From positions 56,002 through 120,001 of the forward strand of contig JBBDYG010000071.1 of assembly GCA_040901765.1 (NCBI GenBank): a DNA stretch of 64,000 nucleotides, written 5' to 3'. Made by a program: the position numbers and the translations under genes. Positions 37,014 through 46,565 of this stretch are shown here, piece by piece. Source of the DNA: JBBDYG01 sp040901765. Lineage in GTDB: Bacteria > Planctomycetota > Planctomycetia > Pirellulales > Lacipirellulaceae. The notes below the pieces were generated by a model that worked only from the letters and a program-made list of their open reading frames with translations, was not told where the DNA came from and did no database searches. Position 1 is the first letter of the stretch. Each line of letters begins with the position of its first letter.

Positions 37014-37065
37014 CACTTGCGTTGACCGCTCGGGCTAATAGAAATGTCCGTCTCACGAGGGAGAC

Positions 37066-38625
37066 TCACCCCGCGCCCGCTTCGCTGCTGTTTGTAGCCG
37101 CGGCGGGCTTGTCACTTGCCACCGGCTGCTCGGGCAGCTCTACGCCGACCGTCACCGTCCGCTGCTTGTCTTCCCGCTTCAGCGCGGGCAGGTCCACTTG
37201 GTCGACGAAGCTACGCGGGTTCAGGGCGATGCGGTCCGCTTCGGTGAGTCCTTCCTCGATCACGAAGAAGCGATCGTTGGTCGGGCCGGTCTTCACGGGC
37301 CGCGCTTGGAGCTTGCCGCCTTCCATCACGAAGCAGTAGTGCTCGTCGCCGTGCGCATAGACCGCTTGAACCGGCACCTGCAGCGCGTCGGGCACGAACT
37401 GGCTGCGAATCGTCACCGAGGCGGTCATCCCCGAACGCAACTGGGAGGCCGGGTCGTCAATTTTCACATAGGCTTCGTACTCTTTCACATTCGCGCGACG
37501 CCAACCCGAGGGTTCCGCGTATTGGTTCACTCGCTCGACGGTCCCTTTCACCACCAGATCGCCTAAGCCGATCGGATTGATCGCCGCCGGCATCCCGGGC
37601 TGGACGTGGGTGATCATCGACTCGTTGATATTCAGTTCGACCCGCATCGACTCTGGGTCGGGGATGCGAATGATCGTCTGCCGCTCGCGCACCAAGGCTC
37701 CCTCCTGAACGATGAAGCCACCGTCGCGGGAATCTTCGTCGTCGTGAGCGTATTTCACGTAGCCTTCGATCGGCGCCGCGATCGTGCATTTGGCAATTTG
37801 CTCTTCGATCCCCTTGAGCTTCTGATTCTCGAGGTCGAAGCTGTTCTGCGCCGCTTCCCATTTTGCCTTCGTAATGCGGACTGTGCTCTCCAGCGTTTTG
37901 ACCATCTTCGGCTTGGTGTAGTTTTCCAACACCTTGAGCTTCGTCTGCGCCACGTCGAGGGCCTTCTTCGCCTGTTCCACGGCGAACTGGTCCGCCTCAA
38001 GCTGCAACTGATTCACGTAGCCTTTGGCCGCCAGTTTCTTGCTGTACTCGTAGTATTCCTTCGCCCGGCTCAGCGTCTCTTCGGCGACGAACGCCTCACT
38101 CTCGATCGTTTGCCGCTCTTGAATAAACGTGCCGTCCAGATACTCGGCATGGGTGATGATCGCGGTCTCATGAAGATTCTGCGCCTCGACGACCAGCGCC
38201 TCCGCGTTGTTCTTAAAGATTTCCTGCGTGATCCGTTCTTCTTGAAGCGCCGAGGAATCGAGCTCGGCGAGAAAATCGCCCTGCTTGACCACCGTTCCCT
38301 CGGCAATGATGTTCAGAATTGCTAGGCCCGTCGTGTTCTTTGATTTGACTTCCGACTTGACGAGCGTGTCGCCGGCCGATTCGACTTCGCCCCGCTCGGT
38401 GATCGACAGCAGAAAATCGTTGCGGCGGGCGTTGTCGAGCAGCACTTCGGCGCGGCGATCCGGGCTGCGGCCAATGGTAAACCACCACGTCGCCCCTGCC
38501 GCGGCCGTGCCTAGTACCGCCACCGCGGCGAGCATCCCCACGAGGCCCAAGCCCCGAGCGGCACTGCCCCGAGCGGCTCGCGCTCGGCCGCACTGACGAC
38601 GATCATACAAATTACTGATGGCCAT
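37066..38625 (-). CDS. HlyD/MacA-type membrane fusion (adaptor) protein
   Basis: The 519-residue adaptor starts at ATG 38625, with GGAGG 13 bases and GGTG 8 bases upstream. It has one N-terminal membrane helix (GLGLVGMLAAVAVLGTAAAGATWWF), lipoyl halves (VKSEVKSKNTTGLAILNIIAEGTVV and CTIAAPIEGYVKYAHDD), a long coiled-coil hairpin (about 130-250, LHETAIITHAEYLDGTF... ), then beta-barrel and membrane-proximal parts (MRVELNINESMITHVQPGMPAAI). It bridges the inner-membrane MacB-like pump and the outer-membrane channel. The acidic/Ala-rich C-terminal tail is unusual. It follows the TolC-like gene by 43 bases. Confidence 0.9.
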   Translation of the reverse strand: MAISNLYDRRQCGRARAARGSAARGLGLVGMLAAVAVLGTAAAGATWWFTIGRSPDRRAEVLLDNARRNDFLLSITERGEVESAGDTLVKSEVKSKNTTGLAILNIIAEGTVVKQGDFLAELDSSALQEERITQEIFKNNAEALVVEAQNLHETAIITHAEYLDGTFIQERQTIESEAFVAEETLSRAKEYYEYSKKLAAKGYVNQLQLEADQFAVEQAKKALDVAQTKLKVLENYTKPKMVKTLESTVRITKAKWEAAQNSFDLENQKLKGIEEQIAKCTIAAPIEGYVKYAHDDEDSRDGGFIVQEGALVRERQTIIRIPDPESMRVELNINESMITHVQPGMPAAINPIGLGDLVVKGTVERVNQYAEPSGWRRANVKEYEAYVKIDDPASQLRSGMTASVTIRSQFVPDALQVPVQAVYAHGDEHYCFVMEGGKLQARPVKTGPTNDRFFVIEEGLTEADRIALNPRSFVDQVDLPALKREDKQRTVTVGVELPEQPVASDKPAAATNSSEAGAG

Positions 38626-38668
38626 AGGAGGAACACCTCCGCAAAGAGCAGCGAGCGGTTCTCCGACC

Positions 38669-41572
38669 CTAGAGAAGCCGTCTTCGCCACGAATGATCAT
38701 TATAAGTGGTAGCCCATTTTCCGGCACCCCCATTCAATCCGTCGGGGGGCGTGGCAAACGCCGCGGGGCAATCGGCTCGGCCACGAACGCCGCCGGGGTC
38801 GCGCCGCGCCCGCTGCGCCCCCCCGGGGTCGCCCGGAGGTGGCAGCGGCTCGTTCAACCCCGGATCGATGTCCGGCATTAGTTCTAACCCCGGCGGATGC
38901 CCTTCGGTGGGCACACCGGGTGGTAATTCTTCGCCGGAAGGCAAATTTCCCGCGTCTTCGTTCACGTCCGAATCGATCGGGGTCGGAGGTGTGCCTAGGC
39001 ACTCCAGGATCGCCGCATACGGTATCTCCTGCTCCACCCGTAGCCCGCGGCCATCGATCTCCATCAGCCCCAGGTCGAATTCCAGGTTCATCCGTTGGAC
39101 CTCGTAGTTGACCCACACGCTCAAAAAATCGTTCTGCACGAGCAGCAAGTCCGACAACGACTGCACCAGGTCGCGGGCCGTGGTCACGCCAAACTGGGTT
39201 TCAATGCCCGGCTTTGGCGGCTCGGCCAATCGCAACTGGGTGATGTCCACCTGCGAAATGGCGACCATCACCGCCGCCCGACGCAGCTCGAAGTTCACTT
39301 CGTTCAGCTCGATCGTCCGCAGCGTGTTCCTCAGGCCTTGATACACCCGGTCCACATACTGGTAATAGCTGCGCCGGGCCTGCGAGTATTCGATGAGCGA
39401 TTGCCGGTAGACGTTCCGCTCGGCCAGCCGGGTGAGCGGGGGATCCCACTGGACACCCATCCGCAAGCTGCCGTTTTCGCCACTGAGATTAAATGGATTG
39501 TCGCCCACGTTGCCAATGTCGCCTTCCACCACGATGTTCAAATCGCCCTTCAGCGCGTTGGCGTTGAACGTAATCAGCCGCCACGTATCCACAAGCTGCG
39601 ATCGGGCATTCATCCAGTCGAGCCGGTAGCGGCTGGCGATCGCCAGCGCCTGCACCGCCGACAATTCGACCGGCTCGAACGTGATCGCATCGATCCGCGC
39701 CCGGGCTTGCTCGATCGTCAGCTCCAGCAGCAAATTGCTCAGGTCGGTGACTTGCTGCGAAAGTTCGAGCGTATTGGCCCCCGGCCGCGATTCCGCCGCC
39801 GCGACACTTTGTTCGAGCCGTGCGAGCGTTTGATCGAAGCGATTTTCCAGCAGCACCATGTTCTGTCGCACGGCTTCGACCCGCGCGTCAAGTCCCGCCG
39901 GGCTGAACAACTGGGGGTCAATTTGGGCGAGACGCACTTCTTCGCGTCCGGCCAGTCGCAGTAGGTGCGCGCGCCGCGCGGGCAAGGCCGCCTGGAGCGC
40001 CACGAAGTCCTGCCGAAGCGTTTCAAGTTGCACGCCGCTCTGGGCGATGATCTCGCGCAGCTCGCCGTTCAAGACGGGCCAATCGAGTTCCGCCGCCAAT
40101 TCCGGCTGCGGGGCAGCACGCTCCTCGTCAGCCGCAAGGAACTCGCGCAGCCGCTCCAATGAGTTGCTCGTCCGCGTTTGCAAATCGGTAAGGTCGGGGT
40201 TGAGCAGATTGAACCGATCGAGCAGCGGATCCCTAATCACGGTCGGCATGTCGGGCGGCATGCCCATCTCGATCTTGAAGTTATCGAGCGTGGCCTCGAA
40301 CGCCGCCTCGGAACCTAGTAATTGGCTCTGCGCGTTGTAGAGCGCCTGCCGCGCGAGATCGACTTGAAAGCGGTCGATGCGGCCGGCGTCGGTCGAGGCC
40401 TGCAACTGTTCGACGCTTTCGCGCAGCGCGGCGACGTTCGCATACTGATTGCGAAGCTCCTGCTGCGTTTGCAACAGTCCGATGTAACCGCCCGCCGCCG
40501 CTGCCCCGGCGCCGCCGGTGAAGCCGCCTTGTCCGCCGCCGCCGAAGCCGCCGAAGCCACCGACCCGGCCGAAGCCGCCGCCGCCCACGCCGCTAAAGCC
40601 TTCGAGTCCAGCCTCGCCGAAGAAGCCGCCGCGCCGCGATGGACCTTCCCCGGCATCGCGACCCGTCGCAATGCTCAAGTAAAACCCGCCGCGATACCGC
40701 TCCATCGTACGCACGTTTGCGAGCAGCGCCCGCTCCGAGAGCGTGAGCCGCTCGAGCACCCGCGCCCGGCCGCCGAACCGCAGCAGCGGTTGAATGAACG
40801 TGAAGTCGATCAGCGTCTGCCCGCGGTAGTCGTCCGGCCCGGCGAACTGCCACATCAGCGAGTTGGCGATCCCCGCCACGAACTCGCCGCCGAACGCATT
40901 CAACCGTTCAACGCGATACGGATTAGCGAATCGCGACGGGCTGACATCGAGAATGCTCGACCCGCTTGGTCGGCCCGATCGCACCGGGCCTTGCACCGTG
41001 TAAAAAATCGACGACCCGCCGAAGAATTGCGCGTCGAACCGGAACCGCTCGAACGACACGTCGAGCGCCGATAGGTACAGCTCTTCCAACTGGTCCTGGT
41101 ACTCGGGCGATTGCAACAGCGCGAGCTGAACCGCGGCCGGCAAGTCGAGCACCACCTTTCCCTGGTCATCGTGGGGAACGTATGGCTTCCAATCGGGGTT
41201 CTCGATGTTCGGCGTCCGCGGCGCCTTCCGCCACTGCGGCGCGTTCCGCATGCCGTCCACCACTTCCATGTACCGATGCGACGTCGGATCATCTGGCGGC
41301 ATCGGCGGGAAGTCGGGGTCATACGGGCTATACATCCGCGACCGCGGATCGATGTCAATGCGGAACTCGCCCGGCACATCTCCAGCCGCGGTCAACTTCT
41401 GATCCGTAAGGCAATACGCATCGCGATCGGCCTGCGTGCGATAGTGCGACCGCGTACAACCAGCCAGCACCGCCAGCAGGCTCGCGACCCAAAAGAAAGC
41501 GCGTACTCTCTCTGGCCGATAGCCGACAGCCGATAGCCGACCGCCAAATCGCGTTGATTTTCGTCGGCTCAT
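38669..41572 (-). CDS. TolC-like outer membrane lipoprotein, oversized with a glycine-rich insert
   Basis: The 967-residue protein is about twice the length of a normal TolC. It starts at ATG 41572 and has a lipobox (VASLLAVLAGC, Cys about 38). TolC/OEP repeats are visible: LDLPAAVQLALLQSPEYQDQLEELY, and a second half with ELSAVQALAIASRYRLDWMNARSQLVDTWR. An inserted low-complexity Gly segment lies near residues 307-362, in runs such as GGGGFGRVGGFGGFGGGG. The C-terminal tail is Pro/Gly-rich. It probably forms the outer-membrane channel for the adaptor, ATPase and permease encoded downstream. Cargo is unknown. Confidence 0.8.
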   Translation of the reverse strand: MSRRKSTRFGGRLSAVGYRPERVRAFFWVASLLAVLAGCTRSHYRTQADRDAYCLTDQKLTAAGDVPGEFRIDIDPRSRMYSPYDPDFPPMPPDDPTSHRYMEVVDGMRNAPQWRKAPRTPNIENPDWKPYVPHDDQGKVVLDLPAAVQLALLQSPEYQDQLEELYLSALDVSFERFRFDAQFFGGSSIFYTVQGPVRSGRPSGSSILDVSPSRFANPYRVERLNAFGGEFVAGIANSLMWQFAGPDDYRGQTLIDFTFIQPLLRFGGRARVLERLTLSERALLANVRTMERYRGGFYLSIATGRDAGEGPSRRGGFFGEAGLEGFSGVGGGGFGRVGGFGGFGGGGQGGFTGGAGAAAAGGYIGLLQTQQELRNQYANVAALRESVEQLQASTDAGRIDRFQVDLARQALYNAQSQLLGSEAAFEATLDNFKIEMGMPPDMPTVIRDPLLDRFNLLNPDLTDLQTRTSNSLERLREFLAADEERAAPQPELAAELDWPVLNGELREIIAQSGVQLETLRQDFVALQAALPARRAHLLRLAGREEVRLAQIDPQLFSPAGLDARVEAVRQNMVLLENRFDQTLARLEQSVAAAESRPGANTLELSQQVTDLSNLLLELTIEQARARIDAITFEPVELSAVQALAIASRYRLDWMNARSQLVDTWRLITFNANALKGDLNIVVEGDIGNVGDNPFNLSGENGSLRMGVQWDPPLTRLAERNVYRQSLIEYSQARRSYYQYVDRVYQGLRNTLRTIELNEVNFELRRAAVMVAISQVDITQLRLAEPPKPGIETQFGVTTARDLVQSLSDLLLVQNDFLSVWVNYEVQRMNLEFDLGLMEIDGRGLRVEQEIPYAAILECLGTPPTPIDSDVNEDAGNLPSGEELPPGVPTEGHPPGLELMPDIDPGLNEPLPPPGDPGGAQRARRDPGGVRGRADCPAAFATPPDGLNGGAGKWATTYNDHSWRRRLL

Positions 41573-41897
41573 TGACAGTGCGGTGTCAATCGTAGAGGAG
41601 GGGTCGAGAAAAGCGCGCGGCACCGCCGCTGCAAACTTTAATTCGGCCCCGCGCGCCGGCACACTTGAGCGCCACCGGCAAACTCGCCGCAGATTGCGGC
41701 GATGAGTGATGGCCTGCTAGCGATGCGGGCAATGGACCCCCTCCCCCGCCGCGGAGGAGGGGCTAGGAGAGGGGGCATTCGCTCGAAGTCCCGCCTTTAG
41801 GCGGCTTCGGCTGAGATGCCGACCAGAATTGCATTTCGGCCTGAGTGAGATACCATGAATTAGAGGTTCATCCGCCGTCCAGACCAACTTTACTTCT
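41573..41897. other. 325-base spacer with hairpins
   Basis: No gene. It contains a GC-rich hairpin (CCCTCCCCCGCCGCGGAGGA around 41738-41760), a CCGCCTTTAGGCGG hairpin near 41792-41805, and a CCGAAATGC-type repeat. It separates the divergent exporter operon and DUF433 gene. Promoters should lie here but were not assigned. Confidence 0.5.
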
Positions 41898-42233
41898 ATG
41901 CCGCTTCCCCTCCAAGCCGATATGCCGCCGCTGACGCAGTCCCCAGACGGAGTGGTGCGCATCGCCGACACCCGCATTCCACTGGAGCGCGTCGTGCGGG
42001 CGTTCTTAGCCGGCATGACCCCCGAGCAAATTGTTCACGATTTCGATGTTCTGTCGGTGGAGCAGGTGTATTCGGTGGTCAACTACTACTTGCACCACCG
42101 CGCCGAAGTCGACGCCTACTTGGCTAATGCCGATCAAGAGGCGGCGCAAACTCGACTCGACGTAGAAAAACAGTTCGATCCGGTCGGAATCCGCGCCCGC
42201 CTACTCGCCCGACGATCCGCCCAGGCTGGCTGA
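41898..42233 (+). CDS. DUF433 protein, putative antitoxin (second pair)
   Basis: The 111-residue protein has the DUF433 core: LTQSPDGVVRIADTRIPLERVVRAFLAGMTPEQIVHDFDVLSVEQVYSVVNYYLHH in pieces, with PLERVVRAFLAG forming the recognition-like helices. It extends about 25 residues beyond the core (QEAAQTRLDVEKQFDP). The stop is one base before the DUF5615 start, so the two are an operon. The same gene order occurs at 15.5 kb on the other strand. Presumed antitoxin by analogy with adjacent DNA-binding partners. Confidence 0.8.
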   Translation: MPLPLQADMPPLTQSPDGVVRIADTRIPLERVVRAFLAGMTPEQIVHDFDVLSVEQVYSVVNYYLHHRAEVDAYLANADQEAAQTRLDVEKQFDPVGIRARLLARRSAQAG

Positions 42234-42234
42234 G

Positions 42235-42588
42235 ATGATTCGCTTCTTCGCCGATGAAGATTTTAACGGGCGAATCGTTCGCGGATTACTGCGTCGCAAG
42301 CGCGAACTCGATCTCGTCCGTGTGCAAAGTGTGGGGCTAGCCGGTGCCGGCGACGAAATAATCCTGCAATGGGCAGAAGAAACGGGCCGCGTGGTAATCA
42401 GCCACGACACTCGCACCATGCCTCGCCACTTCCGCGACCGTCTTGCCGCGGGATTGCATGTCCCCGGAGTTTTCATCGTGGACGATTTCGCTTCCATTGG
42501 CGCGTGCATTGATGATCTCGTTCTAGTCGCCGAATGCAGCGATCCAGACGAGTGGCGAGATCAGATTTTCTATTTGCCGTGGAAGTAA
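42235..42588 (+). CDS. DUF5615 PIN-like protein, putative toxin (second pair)
   Basis: The 117-residue protein begins MIRFFADEDFNG with two conserved acidic residues, then VVISHDTRTMPRHFRDRL, matching the PIN-like DUF5615 fold. The sequence is clearly different from the copy at 15132, so this is an independent acquisition rather than a recent duplication. It follows its DUF433 partner by one base. RNase activity is inferred from the fold. Confidence 0.8.
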   Translation: MIRFFADEDFNGRIVRGLLRRKRELDLVRVQSVGLAGAGDEIILQWAEETGRVVISHDTRTMPRHFRDRLAAGLHVPGVFIVDDFASIGACIDDLVLVAECSDPDEWRDQIFYLPWK

Positions 42589-42699
42589 GAGTGCCTCCTG
42601 TCCCCCTCCTCGCCGATGTTATCCTTTGCAACGACGCGTCGCCACCGATACACTGATTGCGGACGCATGTCGTCTGTTAATCTTGGAGCGGACTGTAGC

Positions 42700-43662
42700 A
42701 TGAATGAGTTGTTAGCCCACCATTACCCTCCAGAGTTAATGACGCTGTTGATTGACGCAATTCCGCGACTTATCAAAGGCAAGAAAGATGTGTTAACGTT
42801 TTTTCGTGGATGTGGCGTCAACCCACAACTGTATGCTGACCTTGAGCAAATCGTTAAATTCAATCGCGACACCATCACCAAGTTCGAGATCGTACGTCAA
42901 GTGCTTAGCCGCCTCAACGACAAAGGCGACGCGACACTTGCTTCGCGGCGCGAAATCCTCAAGAGAGTAACGCAATGGGATGATTTCTCTACCTGCTACG
43001 ACAACCAGCGGATTGAAGCAAAAGGATACGTTGGAGAAATTCAAAAGCTCGTAAATGTTAAGGATTCTTTCACCAGAATTAATCTTGAACGAGAGAAGGA
43101 GCGATTGGATCGCGTAGCTCAGCATAAGGCTGAAATTGCCCAGCAGCAGCAAATCGCGACTGACCGTTCCCAAATCAAGTCTGAAATGTTTGGCTTGTTT
43201 GCGGAGACGAATTTCCACAAGCGAGGAAAATCGCTTGAGAAGGTGCTTAACGCTCTCTTCAAGTCGTATAACATTTTGATTCGCGAGGATTTCAAACGCA
43301 TTGGGAACGCCGGGGAAGGTATCGTCGAACAGATTGACGGAGTTGTCGAACTTGACGGAGAAGTTTACTTAGTCGAACTGAAGTGGTGGTCCGATCCGTT
43401 GGGAGTAGCCGAGGTATCGCAACACCTGGTCCGCGTATTCACTCGCCATGCCGCACGAGGAATTCTCATTTCTCAATCGGGTTATACCGATCCAGCAATT
43501 ACAATCTGCCGAGATTCACTTGCGAGAAGCGTATTTGTTCTCGCAACACTTGAAGAAATCGTTTTGTTGTTGGAGCGAGATGAATCACTTGTGAAATTGC
43601 TGCGCACGAAGGTTCAGGCAGCGATTGTCGAAAAAAATCCTTTCGTTCAGCCGCTGCGATAG
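42700..43662 (+). CDS. Mrr-like restriction endonuclease (type IV)
   Basis: The 320-residue protein starts at ATG 42700 with GGAG 11 bases upstream. Its helical N-terminal part (RLIKGKKDVLTFFRGCGV, FEIVRQVLSRLNDKG) is followed by a coiled region (about 128-160) and a C-terminal Mrr-type PD-(D/E)xK core. The core has the helix GKSLEKVLNALFKSYNI, Asp213 in EQIDG, then VELKW with Glu226 and Lys228. Type IV enzymes cut methylated or foreign DNA. The base composition looks AT-richer than its neighbours, as does the XamI remnant beside it. No partner methylase is seen, as expected for type IV. Confidence 0.75.
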   Translation: MNELLAHHYPPELMTLLIDAIPRLIKGKKDVLTFFRGCGVNPQLYADLEQIVKFNRDTITKFEIVRQVLSRLNDKGDATLASRREILKRVTQWDDFSTCYDNQRIEAKGYVGEIQKLVNVKDSFTRINLEREKERLDRVAQHKAEIAQQQQIATDRSQIKSEMFGLFAETNFHKRGKSLEKVLNALFKSYNILIREDFKRIGNAGEGIVEQIDGVVELDGEVYLVELKWWSDPLGVAEVSQHLVRVFTRHAARGILISQSGYTDPAITICRDSLARSVFVLATLEEIVLLLERDESLVKLLRTKVQAAIVEKNPFVQPLR

Positions 43663-43789
43663 CACATAGCTCCGAGCGATTTTGCGATTCCGGCGGGAAC
43701 TACAACTGCCAGAACACGCCTTGCGCGTTGTGTTTGTATGCGCCCGCGCGATCTATCCAAGCTGGAGCATCAAATTCTAACGGCGATGC

Positions 43790-44741
43790 TTAGAGGCCTA
43801 ATTGTTGAAGGTCCGCTATTCGATGCTGCCACACCCAGTCAATCCCCTCGCCGGCCTGCGTTCCGAGGTACCCCCCATCGCAGTACCCGCCGAGCATGAG
43901 TACGAAGGGTACGTTGTCTCCGTAATTCATACGTAGGCCGCCCGCAATGTCGTGTTGCGCATCCTTATTCCGAATAGCAGCTGCAAAGCTGTCGTGCGAT
44001 TGAACATTCATCAGCACGGGCAATCCATCAGCGCGTTGTTCGTTTGGTCTAACAATCACGTCAATTGGCAACAGCCCTTTTCTTCCCATCGATGCTGGGA
44101 CAATCGCATTCGTAAGGTAAGTACCTGATCCGCTAATGGAGTGAAATCCACGATCGGAGTCCACCAACTCCCGATATCCCCGCGATTCAAGATAAACCCT
44201 TAAGACATTTAACTGCTGACGCTTTCGTTCGGAGCACACGATGTCGTTGGCTACGCCGCCGCACAATCGGTCCGCGACAATCGTGGCCGCCCTGATACCG
44301 TTCGGTCTTCGTCGCACGTCGGCCGGCCTCAAGCCACGGAAAAATATCTTGGTCGAGCATCTGCTTGACAATGTTCAGAATGCTGTTAAGCTCCCGCACC
44401 AGCACGCCATCACCACGGTCGCGCGGCAGCGTACCTTTTTCCAAGGCACCGACGATGCTCTTCCGCACGTCGGCTAAACCGATCAATCGGTCGCGTGCTA
44501 ACGGCGGACAGGTTGCCATCCGCAACGTCATCAAGCGGGCGGGATGCGCCTGAAGAAACTCGACCGAGATCGCCGAGAAATCTCGCGTCAATTGCAACGT
44601 CTCTTCGACCACTTCCGTGGTCTTAAGCCGTTGTTCGCGAAACGTCTTCGGCGCAAACTTGAGAAACCAGCGATTAAACAGGTCAACCGATTGAGCGATA
44701 TCGGCCTTCCAAAGCGTGGGTTTGTCGGCATTGATGGCCAT
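43790..44741 (-). pseudogene. XamI-type restriction endonuclease pseudogene
   Basis: Two minus-strand frames make one XamI-like protein. From ATG 44741 the first reads LWKADIAQSVDLFNRWFLKFAPKTFREQR, MTLRMATCPPLARDRLIGLA and DIFPWLEAG. Near 44290-44300 the similarity jumps frame to IRAATIVADRLCGGVAN, LPIDVIVRP and ends GIDWVWQHRIADLQQLGL. A single frameshift therefore splits the gene. The catalytic segment is also changed: where the family has an E-A-K following DV, this copy reads MNVQSHDSF, losing the Glu and Lys. No methyltransferase partner is present. Best read as a dead remnant of a type II system. Confidence 0.75.
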
Positions 44742-45352
44742 GAAGTGCGCTCCGTGCAAAGCACTATACCGCGAAGTATGTTCATCGTCCACGACCCAGT
44801 ACGGTAGCAGGCAGAAACGGCCTCGCCGCGATTTTCATTGCGACATTGGATGCACCCCGACAATCTCCCAACTTTCTCCTAGAAAAGAGCCATCCGATTC
44901 GCTACACTACTATACATTCGTATCAACCCCGAATACCGGAGAGCGGAAAGCCAAAAGCGGGCCGGCGGTGCGCGCCGTGAATCGAACATCACTCCGCCCC
45001 GCTCAAAACTCGACTAACGCCCCCGAACCGCCCGAGAAACCCCACCAACAATGTAAGTAAAGTCGAAGGCTTTTGAACGCGCTGCGGGCCGCTTTCCCTG
45101 TATTTCCAGGCAAAAACCCGCTGGCCGCCGGACAAAACTCACCGCATTTTGAAAACTTAAACTCACTTTGCCACGCAGGGTCAAAACCCCGCAAACCCTG
45201 GAAGCAGCCGGCAGCCGGCAGCAGGCAGTATGAAGCGCAGCGGCCAGCGCCGCATGTTTTCCTTCACTGCCGTCTGCTCGCTGCCTGCTTCCTACCACTG
45301 ACGGATTCTGCCCGCCTTTCGTTTTTCCGTGTCGCCCTCCACAATTACGACC
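44742..45352. other. 611-base spacer with a GCAGGCAG palindrome
   Basis: No supported gene; small frames here have no homology or ribosome sites. The notable feature is the palindrome at 45200-45292. The left part near 44850-44960 is plain sequence separating the pseudogene from the NIF3-like gene. Confidence 0.5.
45200..45292. repeat. GCAGGCAG palindrome
   Basis: The left arm (45200-45235) is built of GGCAGCC/GCAGGCAG units and the right arm (45262-45292) reads CTTCACTGCC...TGCCTGCTTCC. The arms pair imperfectly. A related single arm sits in the aspS leader (15073-15107). Confidence 0.7.
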
Positions 45353-46144
45353 ATGCCAACCCTTAACGCCGTCACGCAACTGCTGGAGCAAGTTGCCCCG
45401 CCCGCGCTCGCGGAGACGTGGGACAACGTGGGTCTGCTCGTGGGGGACCGGGCGCGGGAGGTGAAACGATTGATGACATGCCTCACGATCACCCCGGCAA
45501 GCGCTCGCGAGGCGATCGATGGGCGAGCCGATCTGATTGTGACGCATCATCCGCTCCCGTTTCAGCCGGTGCGACAGGTGACGACCGACACCACCGCGGG
45601 GCGGTTGCTGTGGGAATTGATTGGAGCGCAGATTGCCATTTACAGCCCGCACACGGCATTCGATTCGGCGCGGGCCGGCATCAACGCCTATCTGGCTGAA
45701 GGGTTGAAACTAAAGAATGTTGCGCCGCTCGTGCCCGTTGCGGCTCAGGATGTGACCGAAGGCGCCGGCCGGCATGGCGAAGTCACCGCGCCCACCACGC
45801 TGGCGACCCTTGCGCGCGATGTCAAGCAATTCCTTCAACTCGATCGAATGCGCGTCGTTGGAGCGGACGATCAAGTGGTAACGCGGATCGGCATCGCGTG
45901 CGGCAGCGGTGGGTCGTTGCTCGACGCCGCGAAAGCAGTAGGATGCGATGCGTTTCTCACGGGAGAAGCGACTTTTCACACCTGTCTTGAAGCCGAAGCG
46001 CGTGGGATGGCGCTCGTGTTGGCGGGCCACTTTGCGAGCGAACACTTTGCCGTGGAACGGCTCGCCGATTGGCTGGCGGCGCAGCTACCCGAAGTGGAAG
46101 TCTGGGCGAGCCGCGACGAGCGCGACCCGCTGCGCACGATGTAA
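45353..46144 (+). CDS. NIF3/DUF34-family dinuclear metal-centre protein
   Basis: The 263-residue protein has NIF3 signatures: LLEQVAPPALAETWDNVGLLVGD at the start, metal-binding IVTHHPLPF, IYSPHTAFD, and the C-terminal GEATFHTCLEAEARGMALVLAGHFASE with His and Glu ligands. NIF3/YbgI proteins form toroidal hexamers with two metals per subunit and are thought to act as hydrolases or metal-handling factors. ATG 45353 is the family start; a GTG at 45329 is also in frame. It precedes a convergent small gene. Confidence 0.85.
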   Translation: MPTLNAVTQLLEQVAPPALAETWDNVGLLVGDRAREVKRLMTCLTITPASAREAIDGRADLIVTHHPLPFQPVRQVTTDTTAGRLLWELIGAQIAIYSPHTAFDSARAGINAYLAEGLKLKNVAPLVPVAAQDVTEGAGRHGEVTAPTTLATLARDVKQFLQLDRMRVVGADDQVVTRIGIACGSGGSLLDAAKAVGCDAFLTGEATFHTCLEAEARGMALVLAGHFASEHFAVERLADWLAAQLPEVEVWASRDERDPLRTM

Positions 46145-46156
46145 GCCGTACGACTT

Positions 46157-46369
46157 CTAATGAGCCACCGGCACGAGTGGCTCGATGCGAGTGATGTGCA
46201 AATTCGATATCTGGTGAATCAGGCCGTCGATGACCACCCCCGACGTACGTTTGCCGACTGCGATCGATCCCATTCGAGGGATGTCAACCGTCCGTCCGTC
46301 ACTCAAATGAAGTCGCTTTGGCTCGAACGGCTCGGTGAGCACTGCAAGACGTAGTTCTTCTTCGTTCAT
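46157..46369 (-). CDS. Small conserved protein (EELRLAV...P-x-RLHLSDGR type)
   Basis: The 70-residue protein starts at ATG 46369 (MNEEELRLAVLTEPFEPKRLHLSDGRTVDIPRMGSI in pieces, then HITRIEPL). This is a short beta-rich fold seen in many planctomycete genomes, without known function. The frame upstream to 46480 overlaps the next gene's leader and was dropped. It is convergent to the NIF3-like gene (13-base gap) and divergent from the glycosyltransferase gene. Confidence 0.6.
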   Translation of the reverse strand: MNEEELRLAVLTEPFEPKRLHLSDGRTVDIPRMGSIAVGKRTSGVVIDGLIHQISNLHITRIEPLVPVAH

Positions 46370-46565
46370 GTATTGCTCGTTCTGTCGGTTCGCGTTTGCC
46401 CGCCGTGGAACCGGTTGGCCGTCAATCGCGGCTATCTGCATTATACCATTCGTCCATACGGCTTGCGAGGAGTGTCGCACGCCCGCTCAGGTTGACCCCT
46501 TCCCGGCCCGGTCTAGAATGGCACCAGTGGCATCGGCTAATGGAAACGAAGATCGGTGGCAAACG

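Noticed and set aside
45014..45652. 212-codon minus-strand frame
   Set aside because: It runs through the GCAGGCAG palindrome and antisense to the NIF3-like gene.
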